From NCBI RefSeq assembly GCF_015714715.1, contig NZ_WAHS01000002.1:682001-746000 (forward strand): a stretch of DNA of 64,000 nt, read 5' to 3'. Every line of letters starts with the position of its first letter. Position 1 is the stretch's first letter. This DNA comes from Aestuariivirga litoralis. GTDB taxonomy: Bacteria > Pseudomonadota > Alphaproteobacteria > Rhizobiales > Aestuariivirgaceae. Positions 26,825 through 35,644 of the stretch are shown one piece after another. Under the pieces are notes generated by a model. The model was not told the origin of the DNA. It did no database searches and saw only the letters and a program-made list of their open reading frames with translations. Made by a program: the position numbers and the translations under genes.

Positions 26825-29317
26825 TTACTCGTTCCTGAGATAGAAGCTAGGCTTGGCCGAAAGGGCCCGCACCGTGACGATGAGGCCCGCTGCAATCGTA
26901 ATCACCATCGCCAGTGCCGCCGTGACCAGCGCCGTCAGCGGTGAAAATTGGAACGGCATGTCGAGCGCAAACCGCGCCAGGAACCACGAAGCAATACCGC
27001 CCACCACAATGCCGAAGACAGCCGAGACCAGACCCAGCAATCCATATTCAATGATGAAAGCGCCCAACAGCTGCCCGCGCGTGGCGCCATAGGTTTTGAG
27101 CACCACAGCCTCATAGCTGCGCATCGAAAGCCCCGCCGCCAAAGCGCCGGCCAGCACCAGCACACCGGTAAGCAGCGAAATCACATTGGCACCGCGCACT
27201 GCAGCCAGCATCTTGCCCAACAGATCACCCACCGTCTGCAAAGCGTCCTTCACCCGCACCGAAGTGACGGAAGGAAAGGCCTCAGCCATGGCATTCAGAA
27301 CCTGCCCCTCGTCGCCACCTTTCATTTCGGCGGTCACCACTTCGGAATGCGGTGCGCCTTCCAACGCGGCCCGGTTGAACACAAGCACAAAGTTGATCGC
27401 CATCGATTTCCAGTTCACCTTGCGGGTGGAGGCAACCGTGGCTTCCACGTCGCGGCCCAGCACGTTGACGGTGATCTTGTCGCCCAGCGTCACGCCGATG
27501 GAATCGGCAATATCATCGCTCATCGAAACCAGCGGCGGTCCCGCATAGTCCTTGGCCCACCATTTGCCCGAAACCAGAGTGGAACCCTTGGGCAGATCAT
27601 CAGAGAAGGTCAAACCCCGGTCACCCTTCAAGGCCCAGGCGCCATCGGGTTTCGATTTCACCTCATCAGCCGGAACACCCTTCACTTTGGAAATACGCCC
27701 GCGCAACATGGGCGAGTTGGAAATGTCGGCGATGCCCGGCTGCGCGGCCAGTTTGGTTTTGAACGCATCAAACTCATTGCCCTGCACATCAATAAAGAAA
27801 AACGCTGGTGCATTTTTGGGAAGATTGGCTGAAAGCTCGCGGCTGATCGTTTGGTCAGTCAGAGCCAGCGTCACGAACAGCGATAGCCCTAGCCCCAAGG
27901 CCATGATGACAGATGTGCTCGCCGCTCCGGGACGATTGAGACTGGCCAGCGCCTGGCGCAGCAACAGGCCTTTCGGCTTCGGCAACATGCCGACCAGCTT
28001 CACCACCGCCAGCGACAGCAGCACCAGAACCACAAAGCTCGCCGCCAGTCCGCCGATGAACGCCGCCGTCACCCGCTTCTCATCAAACGAGAACAGCGTG
28101 ATCGCCGAAGCCACCAACAGCAGCACGAAACTGACCGCCATGGTGGTGCGCGGCGGCAGGCCCTGCGGCTCCACACCCTGCGCGCGAAACAAGGCGGCCC
28201 CCTTGATCGCCGCGATCCGCGACAGCGGCCACAGCGAGAACGCCACCGTAACCAGAAGCCCCAGCACCGCCGCAAAAATCAGCGGCTGCGGATCAAACGC
28301 CAGCGAGAGCGGCAGTGGGATCAGCGACCCCAGAAGCGTATGAACCAGCCAGGGCGTGGCCGCCCCCAGCGCCAAAGCCAGCGCCAGACCCAGCACGCTC
28401 ACCAGCAAAATCTCGATCAGCGAAATCGCCATGACATCGCGGTTGGGCACGCCCAGGCATTTGAGAATGGCAATCGTCTCGCGCCGCCGCGAGATGAAGG
28501 CCGAAACCGCATTGGCAATGCCAGCTCCGCCGATCACCAATGCGGCAATCGACACGAGCGTCATGAAGGTCGAAAGCCGTCCCACAAATTCATCGGCACC
28601 CTGTGCCGCCTTGTCGGTGGTGCGCACGCGCCAGCCGGCTTCCGGAAATTTCGCCTGCGCTTCTTTTTCGACTGCTTTGCCCGCACTCAATGTGGATGGC
28701 TGCGGCAGCTTCACAGTGTAAGCATAAGTGACCAAACTACCTGGCTGAATGAGCCCCGCACTGTCCAGCGCCGCGCGCGTCATCATCAGCCGCGGCCCGA
28801 AGATGATGCCGGATGCAATCCGGTCCGGCTCGGTGGTGATCGTGGCTGCGATTTTGAAACGGGCCGCGCCGAGTTTCACTTCATTGCCCAGTTTCAAATG
28901 CAGCCGTGACAGAAGAAGAGGATCAACGGCAACGGAAGACGCGTCCAGCTTGACCGCAGGTTCCAGCTGCAACGACCCGTAAAGCGGATAGCTCTCCGCC
29001 ACCGCCTTCAATTCCACCAGCGTGGAAGCACCGCCACCCTGCGCCATGGCGCGCATATTGGCCGTCTCGCCCACCTGGCCCTTGCTGGACAGAAAGGCCA
29101 GTTCCTCCGGCTTTGCTTCGCGCTGAACCAAAGAGAAGGCAATGTCGCCGCCGAGCAGCACTTGCCCCTGTTCGCTCAAGCCCCGCGACACGGATGACGC
29201 AAGCGACCCGATCATCGCAATCGCCGCCACGCCCAGCGTGAGGCAGGACAGCAAGATCCAGAAACCGCGCAAACCTGATCGCAGGTTGCGCAGCGCCAGC
29301 TTGAACCACAACTTCAA
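26825..29317 (-). CDS. FtsX-like ABC transporter permease, YbbP type
   Basis: An 830-residue permease of the MacB/FtsX superfamily with the long YbbP architecture: one N-terminal helix, a large periplasmic domain, a block of helices in the middle, a second periplasmic domain and three C-terminal helices. The start [20 protein letters not shown] and the central LVIGGAGIANAVSAFISRRR are characteristic. The C-terminal domain has SLLTGVLVLAGALAAG. Its ATPase partner overlaps it by 4 nt, and tesA, the usual third member of this locus, is divergent. The substrate is unproven; a lipid or envelope role is suspected for the family. Confidence 0.9.
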   Translation of the reverse strand: MKLWFKLALRNLRSGLRGFWILLSCLTLGVAAIAMIGSLASSVSRGLSEQGQVLLGGDIAFSLVQREAKPEELAFLSSKGQVGETANMRAMAQGGGASTLVELKAVAESYPLYGSLQLEPAVKLDASSVAVDPLLLSRLHLKLGNEVKLGAARFKIAATITTEPDRIASGIIFGPRLMMTRAALDSAGLIQPGSLVTYAYTVKLPQPSTLSAGKAVEKEAQAKFPEAGWRVRTTDKAAQGADEFVGRLSTFMTLVSIAALVIGGAGIANAVSAFISRRRETIAILKCLGVPNRDVMAISLIEILLVSVLGLALALALGAATPWLVHTLLGSLIPLPLSLAFDPQPLIFAAVLGLLVTVAFSLWPLSRIAAIKGAALFRAQGVEPQGLPPRTTMAVSFVLLLVASAITLFSFDEKRVTAAFIGGLAASFVVLVLLSLAVVKLVGMLPKPKGLLLRQALASLNRPGAASTSVIMALGLGLSLFVTLALTDQTISRELSANLPKNAPAFFFIDVQGNEFDAFKTKLAAQPGIADISNSPMLRGRISKVKGVPADEVKSKPDGAWALKGDRGLTFSDDLPKGSTLVSGKWWAKDYAGPPLVSMSDDIADSIGVTLGDKITVNVLGRDVEATVASTRKVNWKSMAINFVLVFNRAALEGAPHSEVVTAEMKGGDEGQVLNAMAEAFPSVTSVRVKDALQTVGDLLGKMLAAVRGANVISLLTGVLVLAGALAAGLSMRSYEAVVLKTYGATRGQLLGAFIIEYGLLGLVSAVFGIVVGGIASWFLARFALDMPFQFSPLTALVTAALAMVITIAAGLIVTVRALSAKPSFYLRNE

Positions 29318-30000
29318 TGCTTGCTCTCTTTCACCAGACCGTCGCGCACTTCCAGAATGCGCCCGCAGCGTTTGGCCAAGGCCCGGTCATGGGTGACCAG
29401 CAGTAGCGTGGCTTTCTCCTTGTCCTTCAGTTCGAACAGCAGCTCGATGATCGCAGAGCCGGTTTCCTGATCGAGATTGCCGGTAGGTTCATCCGCCAGC
29501 AAAATCTGCGCGCCTGCCGCCACGGCGCGCGCAATCGCCACGCGCTGTTGCTCGCCACCGGAAAGCTGGCTGGGATAATGTTCAAGCCGGTGGCCCAGGC
29601 CGACACGCTTCAACGCGGCGGCGGCCCGGTCAAACGCATCGCCCACACCTTTGAACTCCAAAGGCACGGCAACATTTTCCAGCGCCGTCATCGTGGGGAT
29701 CAAATGAAACGACTGGAAGATTATCCCGATCTTGTCGCGGCGGAATTGCGCCAGCGCCGATTCGGATTTTCCGGTGAGATCAATTCCCGCTGCCTCCACC
29801 TTACCCTTGGTCGCGGCCTCAAGCCCGGATGCCACCATCAATAGTGAGGTCTTGCCGGAGCCCGAAGGCCCGATAATGCCGATGGCTTCGCCGGGCTTGG
29901 CAGAAAAGGAAACACCTTTGAGGATTTCAACCGGTCCGGCATGGGAATTCAAAGTGAGGAAAACATTTTCAAGCGTCAGTGCGGCAGGCATCTCTTGCAT
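29314..30000 (-). CDS. ABC transporter ATP-binding protein, YbbA type
   Basis: The ATPase that pairs with the downstream FtsX-like permease. Walker A is GPSGSGKTS, the signature [14 protein letters not shown], Walker [13 protein letters not shown], and the switch histidine TLLLVTHD. It has 228 residues. It belongs to the LolD/MacB ATPase group. The start is at 30000; an ATG three codons later is also possible. It shares a promoter region of at most 26 nt with the divergent tesA, so the two promoters must overlap each other's leader. Confidence 0.92.
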   Translation of the reverse strand: MQEMPAALTLENVFLTLNSHAGPVEILKGVSFSAKPGEAIGIIGPSGSGKTSLLMVASGLEAATKGKVEAAGIDLTGKSESALAQFRRDKIGIIFQSFHLIPTMTALENVAVPLEFKGVGDAFDRAAAALKRVGLGHRLEHYPSQLSGGEQQRVAIARAVAAGAQILLADEPTGNLDQETGSAIIELLFELKDKEKATLLLVTHDRALAKRCGRILEVRDGLVKESKH

Positions 30001-30026
30001 CCAGAAGGTTGAGGCCAGATATAGGG

Positions 30027-30641
30027 ATGATGCGCCTGATTTTCATATTTCTTTTTGGTTGGATGCTGATCGCCCTGCCCGCTTCGGCCACCACCATACT
30101 CGCCTTGGGCGACAGCCTCACAGCAGGCTACGGTTTGGAGCCCGGCCACGCGATGCCGGATGTGCTGCAAGCTGCGCTGAAGAAAGACGGCAAGGATATC
30201 ACCATCATCAATGCTGGCGTGTCCGGTGATACGGCGGCGCAAGGTGCCGCCCGCCTCGACTGGGCGCTGACTGATGATGTGAAGGCGATCATTCTCGAAC
30301 TCGGCGCCAATGATGCACTGCGCGGCCTGCCGCCCGAGCAGGTTGATGTGGCGCTGCGTTCAGTGATGGATAAGGCCAAGGCGAAAAATCTTCCTGTGCT
30401 CATTCTCGGCATGAAGGCGCCGCCCAATCTTGGTGCGGATTATCAAACCAAATTCGATGCGATTTACCCGAAGCTCGCCAGCGATTATGGCGCGTTGCTT
30501 TATCGGTTTTATCTGGATGGCGTGGCAGCGCAGGCGGATTTGAACCAGCAGGACGGCATTCACCCCAATGACAAGGGCGTGGCTTTGATCGTGCCGAAGT
30601 TGTTGCCTTTGGTGGAGCAACTTGTTGCCAAGTTGCCATAA
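30027..30641 (+). CDS. tesA: Periplasmic arylesterase/lysophospholipase, TesA type
   Basis: A secreted SGNH hydrolase. An N-terminal signal peptide, MMRLIFIFLFGWMLIALPASA in essence, is followed by block I LALGDSLTAGYGL (nucleophilic serine), block III LGANDALRG and the block V dyad DGIHPN. It has about 204 residues. The frame is open from 29979, but only the ATG at 30027 (or 30030) gives a signal peptide start. It hydrolyses short acyl thioesters or lysophospholipids in the periplasm. It is divergent from ybbA, the conserved arrangement. Confidence 0.93.
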   Translation: MMRLIFIFLFGWMLIALPASATTILALGDSLTAGYGLEPGHAMPDVLQAALKKDGKDITIINAGVSGDTAAQGAARLDWALTDDVKAIILELGANDALRGLPPEQVDVALRSVMDKAKAKNLPVLILGMKAPPNLGADYQTKFDAIYPKLASDYGALLYRFYLDGVAAQADLNQQDGIHPNDKGVALIVPKLLPLVEQLVAKLP

Positions 30642-30737
30642 ATCGTGGCTCATATAAAGTCTGATTCGGGGCTACAGCGATTGAACTTCGTGCAAGCTTG
30701 CACGTTTATTCTGCGCTGAATGACGGAGGGCTGCAGA

Positions 30738-31277
30738 ATGATGCGCTTGTTTACGGGGCTTGAACTTCCCTCCGACATTTCCCTCGACCTCAATTTCATG
30801 CAAGGCGGTATCGAAGGCGCACGCTGGATTGACCGTGAGAATTTTCACATCACTTTGCGCTTCATCGGTGACATTGACGACGCGCTGGGCCGCGAAGTGA
30901 CCATGGCTTTGGATGAAGCGGCGATCCGCCCCTTCCAGGTTGCGATTAAGAGCATCGACGTTTTCGGCGGCAACAAGCCTCATGCCATCATCGCCCGCAT
31001 CGAGGAAAACCCCGAACTGATGCGCCTGCAGCTGGCGCAGGAACGCATCTGCCAGTCACTGGGTCTCCAACCAGAAGGCCGCAAATTCATCCCGCATGTC
31101 ACGCTGGCGCGCCTGCGCGATCCTGATCCAAGGGCACTCCGCAGCTTCATCGAAAGCCATGCGCTCTATCGCTCGCGCCCCTTCATGGTCGAACATTTCG
31201 TGTTGTTCTCATCGAAGCCCTCGCGCGGCGGCGGTCCCTATGCGGTGGAAGAGTCCTATGGGGCAGCCTATGCCTGA
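30738..31277 (+). CDS. thpR: RNA 2',3'-cyclic phosphodiesterase (2'-5' RNA ligase family)
   Basis: A member of the 2H phosphoesterase family. Both catalytic motifs are visible: HITLRF (residues ~37-42) and HVTLAR (~118-123). It has 179 residues. The ATG at 30738 has GGAGGG 7 nt upstream, better than the earlier start at 30720. Its final codons overlap the next gene's start by 8 nt. Confidence 0.93.
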   Translation: MMRLFTGLELPSDISLDLNFMQGGIEGARWIDRENFHITLRFIGDIDDALGREVTMALDEAAIRPFQVAIKSIDVFGGNKPHAIIARIEENPELMRLQLAQERICQSLGLQPEGRKFIPHVTLARLRDPDPRALRSFIESHALYRSRPFMVEHFVLFSSKPSRGGGPYAVEESYGAAYA

Positions 31278-31527
31278 GGAACTGCCCGAAGGCTGGGTGC
31301 GCGTCGAAGGCCGCGATGCCATTTTCAAATCATTCAAGTTCAAAAGCTTCAACGCTGCCTTTGGTTTTATGACACGCGTTGCACTGGTTGCGGAAAAAAT
31401 GGACCACCATCCGGAATGGTTCAACGTCTATTCCAGGGTAGATGTCACCCTCACCACCCACTCCAAAGGCGGGGTGTCGGAGCTGGACATTAGACTTTCA
31501 CAAGAAATGAATCGCCTAGCCGCTTGA
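31270..31527 (+). CDS. 4a-hydroxytetrahydrobiopterin dehydratase
   Basis: Pterin-4a-carbinolamine dehydratase, which recycles pterin cofactor after aromatic-amino-acid hydroxylation. The core is complete: [20 protein letters not shown] then [20 protein letters not shown], with the catalytic histidine pair and the later TTH. At 85 residues it lacks the first ~12 residues usual in relatives, and no better start lies upstream in frame without entering thpR. It overlaps thpR by 8 nt, so translation is coupled. Usual name phhB. Confidence 0.88.
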   Translation: MPEELPEGWVRVEGRDAIFKSFKFKSFNAAFGFMTRVALVAEKMDHHPEWFNVYSRVDVTLTTHSKGGVSELDIRLSQEMNRLAA

Positions 31528-31578
31528 TTGTTGAAATCGGCCACACCATATTCCCTTGACCATTAAGAGGAGTTTTCA

Positions 31579-32307
31579 ATGGCTGACTATCGTGGTTTCC
31601 CACAATCCGGTACCACAACTGCCGGTCTGGACCTGGGTCTCAGGTCCTATATGCTCAAGGTTTACAATTACATGGCGGGCGGCCTTGCACTGACCGGCGC
31701 GGCTGCACTTGGCACCTATAGTGTTGCCGTTCAGAACGGCCAGCTCACCCCGCTGGGCCTGACCCTGTTCAAGGGCCCGCTGATGTGGGTGCTGTTGCTG
31801 GCACCTTTGGCCATGGTGTTTTTCTTGTCCTTCCGCATCAACAAGATGAGCGTTGGCGCTGCCCAACTCACCTTCTGGGCCTATGCCGCCCTGGTGGGCG
31901 TTGGTTTCACGCCCTTGGCGCTGGTCTATACCGGTGCTTCGCTGGCACAGGTGTTCATGGTGACAGCCGGCACATTCGGCGCGGTCAGCCTCTATGGTTA
32001 CACCACCAAGCGTGACCTGACGGGCTTTGGCAGCTTCCTGTTCATGGGCCTGATCGGCCTGATCATTGCCTCGCTGGTCAACATCTTCCTGCAGAGCAGC
32101 GCCATGAGCTTCGCGCTCTCGGTTGTCGGCGTGCTGGTCTTCACGGGCCTCACTGCTTACGACACGCAGAAGATCAAGGACATGTATTATGCCGGTGACG
32201 ACGGCACAATGATGGGCCGCAAGGCGATCATGGGCGCGTTGAACCTCTATCTCGACTTCATCAACCTGTTCCTCAGCCTGCTTCGCCTGATGGGCGACCG
32301 CCGCTAA
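31579..32307 (+). CDS. Bax inhibitor-1/YccA family membrane protein
   Basis: A 242-residue seven-helix membrane protein of the BI-1 family. It has the short N-terminal lead ADYRGFPQSGTTTAGLDLGL before helix 1. The family stretches FWAYAALVGVGFTPL, GAVSLYGYTTKRDLTGFGSF and VFTGLTAYDTQKIKDMYY are present. It likely acts as a cation leak or as a partner of membrane proteases (FtsH in E. coli). GAGGAG lies about 7 nt before the ATG. It ends in a strong terminator. Confidence 0.95.
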   Translation: MADYRGFPQSGTTTAGLDLGLRSYMLKVYNYMAGGLALTGAAALGTYSVAVQNGQLTPLGLTLFKGPLMWVLLLAPLAMVFFLSFRINKMSVGAAQLTFWAYAALVGVGFTPLALVYTGASLAQVFMVTAGTFGAVSLYGYTTKRDLTGFGSFLFMGLIGLIIASLVNIFLQSSAMSFALSVVGVLVFTGLTAYDTQKIKDMYYAGDDGTMMGRKAIMGALNLYLDFINLFLSLLRLMGDRR

Positions 32308-32327
32308 AGCTTAGATACAGAAATCAA

Positions 32328-32356
32328 AACGCCACCGGAAACGGTGGCGTTTTTTA
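32328..32356 (+). terminator. Terminator after the Bax-inhibitor gene
   Basis: A 10-bp stem AACGCCACCG / CGGTGGCGTT with a GAAA tetraloop and a T-run. Confidence 0.93.
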
Positions 32357-32392
32357 TTTTAGCTTCTTCGCCCGGGCAGCGGGAGAGGACGA

Positions 32393-32740
32393 TCAAACCA
32401 CTTCGTATTTCTGTTTCTTCTCCAGCACGCGCAGCACCTGAGCCAAATCATTCCCGCGGCGCATGATGAGCCCGCCGGGTGCGATCACGCAAAACTGGCC
32501 GCCCTTGGCGGCCAGCTCCGGATTCTTGATGATCGAATAAAGCGGCTGTTCCGAAGCACGGCGATGAATATCAAACCGCGCCGCTTCCCGGCCAAAATCC
32601 ATGGCGTAGTCACGCCACTCGCCATCCGCCACATTGCGCCCATAGAGACTCATGATCAGGCCAAGCTCACGCCGGTCGAATACCACCGGCCTTTGCGATT
32701 TCTGCGGAAAACGCAGAATTTCAGGACTCTCGCTGCTCAT
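32393..32740 (-). CDS. DUF2794 domain protein
   Basis: A 115-residue alphaproteobacterial protein of unknown function. Its core VVFDRRELGLIMSLYGRNVA, YAMDFGREAARFDIHRRASE and PLYSIIKNPEL matches DUF2794. The frame is open to 32794, but the ATG at 32740 has GAGGTG 4-9 nt upstream and gives MSSESPEILRFPQ. It is convergent with the Bax-inhibitor gene and divergent from the htpG region. Confidence 0.85.
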   Translation of the reverse strand: MSSESPEILRFPQKSQRPVVFDRRELGLIMSLYGRNVADGEWRDYAMDFGREAARFDIHRRASEQPLYSIIKNPELAAKGGQFCVIAPGGLIMRRGNDLAQVLRVLEKKQKYEVV

Positions 32741-32834
32741 CGCACCTCGACTGTCATGTGCATGTAACATGAGGCGCAGAAGTGATTTTCGCAAGGGGAG
32801 AAATTCCCCAGTTTCGCCTTAATTCAATCAAGTC

Positions 32835-33017
32835 TTGGACACGATACAGGTCCACAAAGCATGTGTTGCCTCGACAGCCCGGTCGATTGCTTTGTGAAGC
32901 CCCCCAGCCCCTCAAAGCCCCTAGATCGGCCGGGCTCCCCTGTACCGAGCAAGATTTGCTTATGTGAGTCTGTTAGGTCCCCTAAGGCGGTTGCCAGTTG
33001 CAACCGCCCTTTTTTTT
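32835..33017 (+). ncRNA. Candidate structured small RNA upstream of htpG
   Basis: A perfect plus-strand terminator ends here although no plus-strand gene lies upstream, so some non-coding transcript must use it. The preceding ~170 nt is rich in structure. One element is an extended hairpin with outer arms CACAAAGCA (32853-32861) and TGCTTTGTG (32888-32896) and inner stem TCGAC/GTCGA. A competing 12-nt pairing joins 32876-32887 and 32925-32936. A long-range TACAGG/CCTGTA pairing and a C-rich single-stranded stretch (32900-32922) complete it. The 5' end is a guess. I cannot match it to SRP RNA, 6S, tmRNA or RNase P by eye. Confidence 0.45.
32986..33017 (+). terminator. Rho-independent terminator upstream of htpG
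   Basis: An 8-bp stem GGCGGTTG / CAACCGCC with a 7-nt loop is followed by eight T. It lies 70 nt before the htpG start, with the htpG promoter candidate after it. Confidence 0.88.
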
Positions 33018-33034
33018 GCTCTATGCCCAACCCC

Positions 33035-33063
33035 TTGACGGCCAAGCCTGCATTTCCAATATG
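33035..33063 (+). promoter_or_regulatory. Candidate htpG promoter, possibly sigma-32 type
   Basis: TTGACG (33035-33040), preceded by CCCC, then 17 nt, then AATATG/CCAATAT (33056-33063). HtpG is normally under the heat-shock sigma factor RpoH, and the CTTGAC half fits an alphaproteobacterial RpoH -35. AGGGAAG at 33073-33079 is the ribosome site. Confidence 0.45.
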
Positions 33064-33086
33064 CGCGGCAACAGGGAAGCGACTCA

Positions 33087-34955
33087 ATGAGCAAAGACGG
33101 CAAATCGAAACCGCAGGAATTCCAGGCCGAAGTCGGCAAGCTGCTGCACATGATGGTGCATTCGGTCTATTCCGACCGTGATGTGTTTTTGCGCGAGTTG
33201 ATTTCCAACGCATCCGATGCGCTCGACAAGCTGCGCTATGAAGCCATCGCCAAACCGGATCTGCTGGAACAGGACCCCAAGCTCGAAATCACCATTACAC
33301 CCGACAAGAAAGCCAAGACGCTGACCATTGCCGACTCAGGCGTGGGCATGAGTGCGAAAGAGCTCACCGACAATCTGGGAACGATCGCCAGATCCGGCAC
33401 GCAGAATTTCGTAGCCAAGGCGCAAGGAAAATCCAAAGACAAGGACGCGCCGCAACTGATCGGCCAGTTTGGCGTGGGTTTCTATGCGGCCTTCATGGTG
33501 GCCGGAGAAGTGGAGGTCTTCTCCCGCAAGGCCGGTGCCAAGGCGTGCAATGTCTGGCGCTCCAACGGCGAAGGTACCTTCACGGTGGATGAAGCCGAGG
33601 GCCAGGCGCGCGGCACCAAGATTGTTCTGCATCTGCGCGATGACGCGAGCGACTATCTCGAAGCCTGGAAGATCGAAGAGGTCGTCAAAACCTATTCAGA
33701 TCACATCACCCATCCGATCATGTTGGCGGGCGAAGATGGCGAGCCGAAGCAGATCAACTCCGCCTCTGCCATCTGGATGCAGCCCAAGGGCAAGGTGAAG
33801 CCAGAGCAGCACAAAGAATTTTTCGGCGCGCTCAGCCACAGCGCCGAAGCGCCGGCCCTCACCATCCATTACCGCGCCGAAGGCAAGCAGGAATATAATG
33901 TGCTGCTTTACGTGCCGGGCGATCGGCCGTTTGATCTCTATGATCCCGAACGCAAGGGCAAGCAGAAGCTCTACGTGAAACGCGTCTTCATCGCTGATGA
34001 TGCAGCCTTGCTGCCGCCTTACCTGCGCTTCGTGCGCGGGGTGATTGATTCATCCGACATGCCGCTCAATCTCAGCCGCGAAATGCTGCAGAACAACCCG
34101 GATGTGGCCGCCATCCGCAAGGCCGTGACCAACCGCGTGCTGCAGGAGTTGAAGAAGCTAGGCGAGAATGATTCCGCCGCCTTTGCCAAGGTGTGGGACG
34201 TGTTTGGCCCGGTAATCAAGGAAGGCCTCTATGAAGATTGGGAGCGCCGTGACGCCTTGTTCGAAGTGGCGCGCTTCAACACCACCAAGCGCACCGCCAT
34301 CACGCTGAAGGACTATATCGGCGGCCTGAAGGAAAACCAGACGGCGATCTATTATCTGACAGCGGAAGACGCCGCCAAGGCCGCATCAAGCCCGCAGCTG
34401 GAAGGCTATAAATCGCGCGACATTGAAGTACTGCTGTTCACCGATCCGGTCGATGCCTTCTGGGTGCGCACCGCCATGGGCTTTGAGGGCAAGCCCTTCA
34501 AATCGGTGGCACAGGGTGCAGCCGATCTCGATCTGATCAAGCCAATCGACGAAAAAAAGGAAGAGACCGCCGACACACCCGAAACCGCAGCGCTCATCGC
34601 CGCAGTCAAGCAGGCACTGGGCACCCGCGTTTCCGATGTGCGCACCTCGAAGCGCCTGACGGATTCAGCCTGCTGCATCATCAATGATGGCCAGATGGAC
34701 CGCACGCTGGAAAAGCTGCTCTCGCGCCAAAAGGATTCCGGCGTGTCAGTCTCTGCCCCCGTGCTCGAAATCAATCCCGGCAATGGATTGGTCAAAGCCT
34801 TGGCCACTGCGGTGAAGACCAAGGGTGCAAGCGCCGTCGAAGACGCGGCGCACCTGCTGCTTGACCAGGCCTTCGTACTGGAAGGCGAACAGGTCGCCGA
34901 CCCCGCCAGCTTCGCCAAGCGCCTGGACGCAATGATGGCGAAGGCGTTCTCTTAG
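33087..34955 (+). CDS. htpG: Molecular chaperone HtpG (Hsp90)
   Basis: The cytosolic Hsp90 chaperone, a 622-residue dimeric ATPase. The N-terminal ATP lid and pocket are seen in LRELISNASDALDKLRYEA, DSGVGM and GQFGVGFYAAFMVA. The middle domain has RGVIDSSDMPLNLSREMLQ. The C-terminal dimerisation domain is complete. It is convergent with the DUF429 gene, overlapping it by 4 nt at the stop codons. Confidence 0.97.
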   Translation: MSKDGKSKPQEFQAEVGKLLHMMVHSVYSDRDVFLRELISNASDALDKLRYEAIAKPDLLEQDPKLEITITPDKKAKTLTIADSGVGMSAKELTDNLGTIARSGTQNFVAKAQGKSKDKDAPQLIGQFGVGFYAAFMVAGEVEVFSRKAGAKACNVWRSNGEGTFTVDEAEGQARGTKIVLHLRDDASDYLEAWKIEEVVKTYSDHITHPIMLAGEDGEPKQINSASAIWMQPKGKVKPEQHKEFFGALSHSAEAPALTIHYRAEGKQEYNVLLYVPGDRPFDLYDPERKGKQKLYVKRVFIADDAALLPPYLRFVRGVIDSSDMPLNLSREMLQNNPDVAAIRKAVTNRVLQELKKLGENDSAAFAKVWDVFGPVIKEGLYEDWERRDALFEVARFNTTKRTAITLKDYIGGLKENQTAIYYLTAEDAAKAASSPQLEGYKSRDIEVLLFTDPVDAFWVRTAMGFEGKPFKSVAQGAADLDLIKPIDEKKEETADTPETAALIAAVKQALGTRVSDVRTSKRLTDSACCIINDGQMDRTLEKLLSRQKDSGVSVSAPVLEINPGNGLVKALATAVKTKGASAVEDAAHLLLDQAFVLEGEQVADPASFAKRLDAMMAKAFS

Positions 34956-35641
34956 ACTTCGATCCGCATCAGCAACCCGAGCGCGTCGCGTTCTTCCACA
35001 TCGGGAAAGCGCAGCGCCTTTCTTTCAAGAATGCGCCACGCGGACCACGCTGCAGCACAGGCATCGATCACATCATCACGTTTCACGTCTTTGCGCGGAA
35101 AATCGAAATGATGCGGCTGCAAGGCGGGCAATCCTTGCGCTTGAAGCAAAGCCATGCGTTCCGCTTCACCTTCCGGCGTCTTCTTGGAATGCCGAAGTGC
35201 CGCGAAGACATTCATCGCACAAAAGGCCAGTTCGGGATGCGTTTCATGCACCAAGGCCTGAAGCGCTGGCATCATCAAGCCGTCCACTTCTCTCATCTTG
35301 GGAAACAGATGGAAGGTCTGTTTCGAAAGTTTGCGCGGCGGATCTGAATGTTTGAGATTCTCCACACACGCCGCCGCGTAACTCTCCTGATAAATCGCAG
35401 CGCGCGACGGGATGGCAAAGATGCTCGACTTGCGGCCCGTCAACTTCGCCCGTGCTTCGCGCTCAGCCTTGCGCCGGTGCAATGGCGGCAATCCTATGGG
35501 CATGTCCACGGCAATCACCGATGTATCGAGTTCCAGCACCTCTGCGAAATGCGCAAACAATCTCGTGGTGAGCGCTTCGCCATCCCAGATGGCCGCGATC
35601 CAACCGCCCCTCGCGCCATCAACCCCGATGACGTGGGACAA
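34952..35641 (-). CDS. DUF429 domain protein
   Basis: A 229-residue protein of the DUF429 family, which has a predicted RNase-H-like nuclease fold. It begins VIGVDGARGGWIAAIWDG (first acidic residue of the fold) and has VIAVDMPIGLP and KRDDVIDACAAAWSAWR, whose aspartates probably bind metal. The role is unknown. It starts 3 nt after folD and is the last gene of the argC-leuD side operon. Confidence 0.85.
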   Translation of the reverse strand: MSHVIGVDGARGGWIAAIWDGEALTTRLFAHFAEVLELDTSVIAVDMPIGLPPLHRRKAEREARAKLTGRKSSIFAIPSRAAIYQESYAAACVENLKHSDPPRKLSKQTFHLFPKMREVDGLMMPALQALVHETHPELAFCAMNVFAALRHSKKTPEGEAERMALLQAQGLPALQPHHFDFPRKDVKRDDVIDACAAAWSAWRILERKALRFPDVEERDALGLLMRIEV

Positions 35642-35644
35642 ACC

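Larger units (their letters stand above)
32741..33086. other. Intergenic region between DUF2794 and htpG
   Basis: About 346 nt without a protein gene. It holds, in order, the DUF2794 promoter side, a small GGGGA/TCCCC hairpin (32795-32809), the candidate small RNA with its terminator, and the htpG promoter. Confidence 0.7.

Noticed and set aside
32835-33017. Identity of the small RNA as SRP RNA, 6S RNA or tmRNA
   Set aside because: The conserved SRP GGAAGCAGCC-type loop, a 6S-like rod with paired ends and a tRNA-like end are not seen, so no class was assigned.
32741-33086. ROSE-type thermosensor for htpG
   Set aside because: The htpG ribosome site AGGGAAG at 33073 has no obvious pairing partner forming a short leader hairpin; the structures lie before the terminator.
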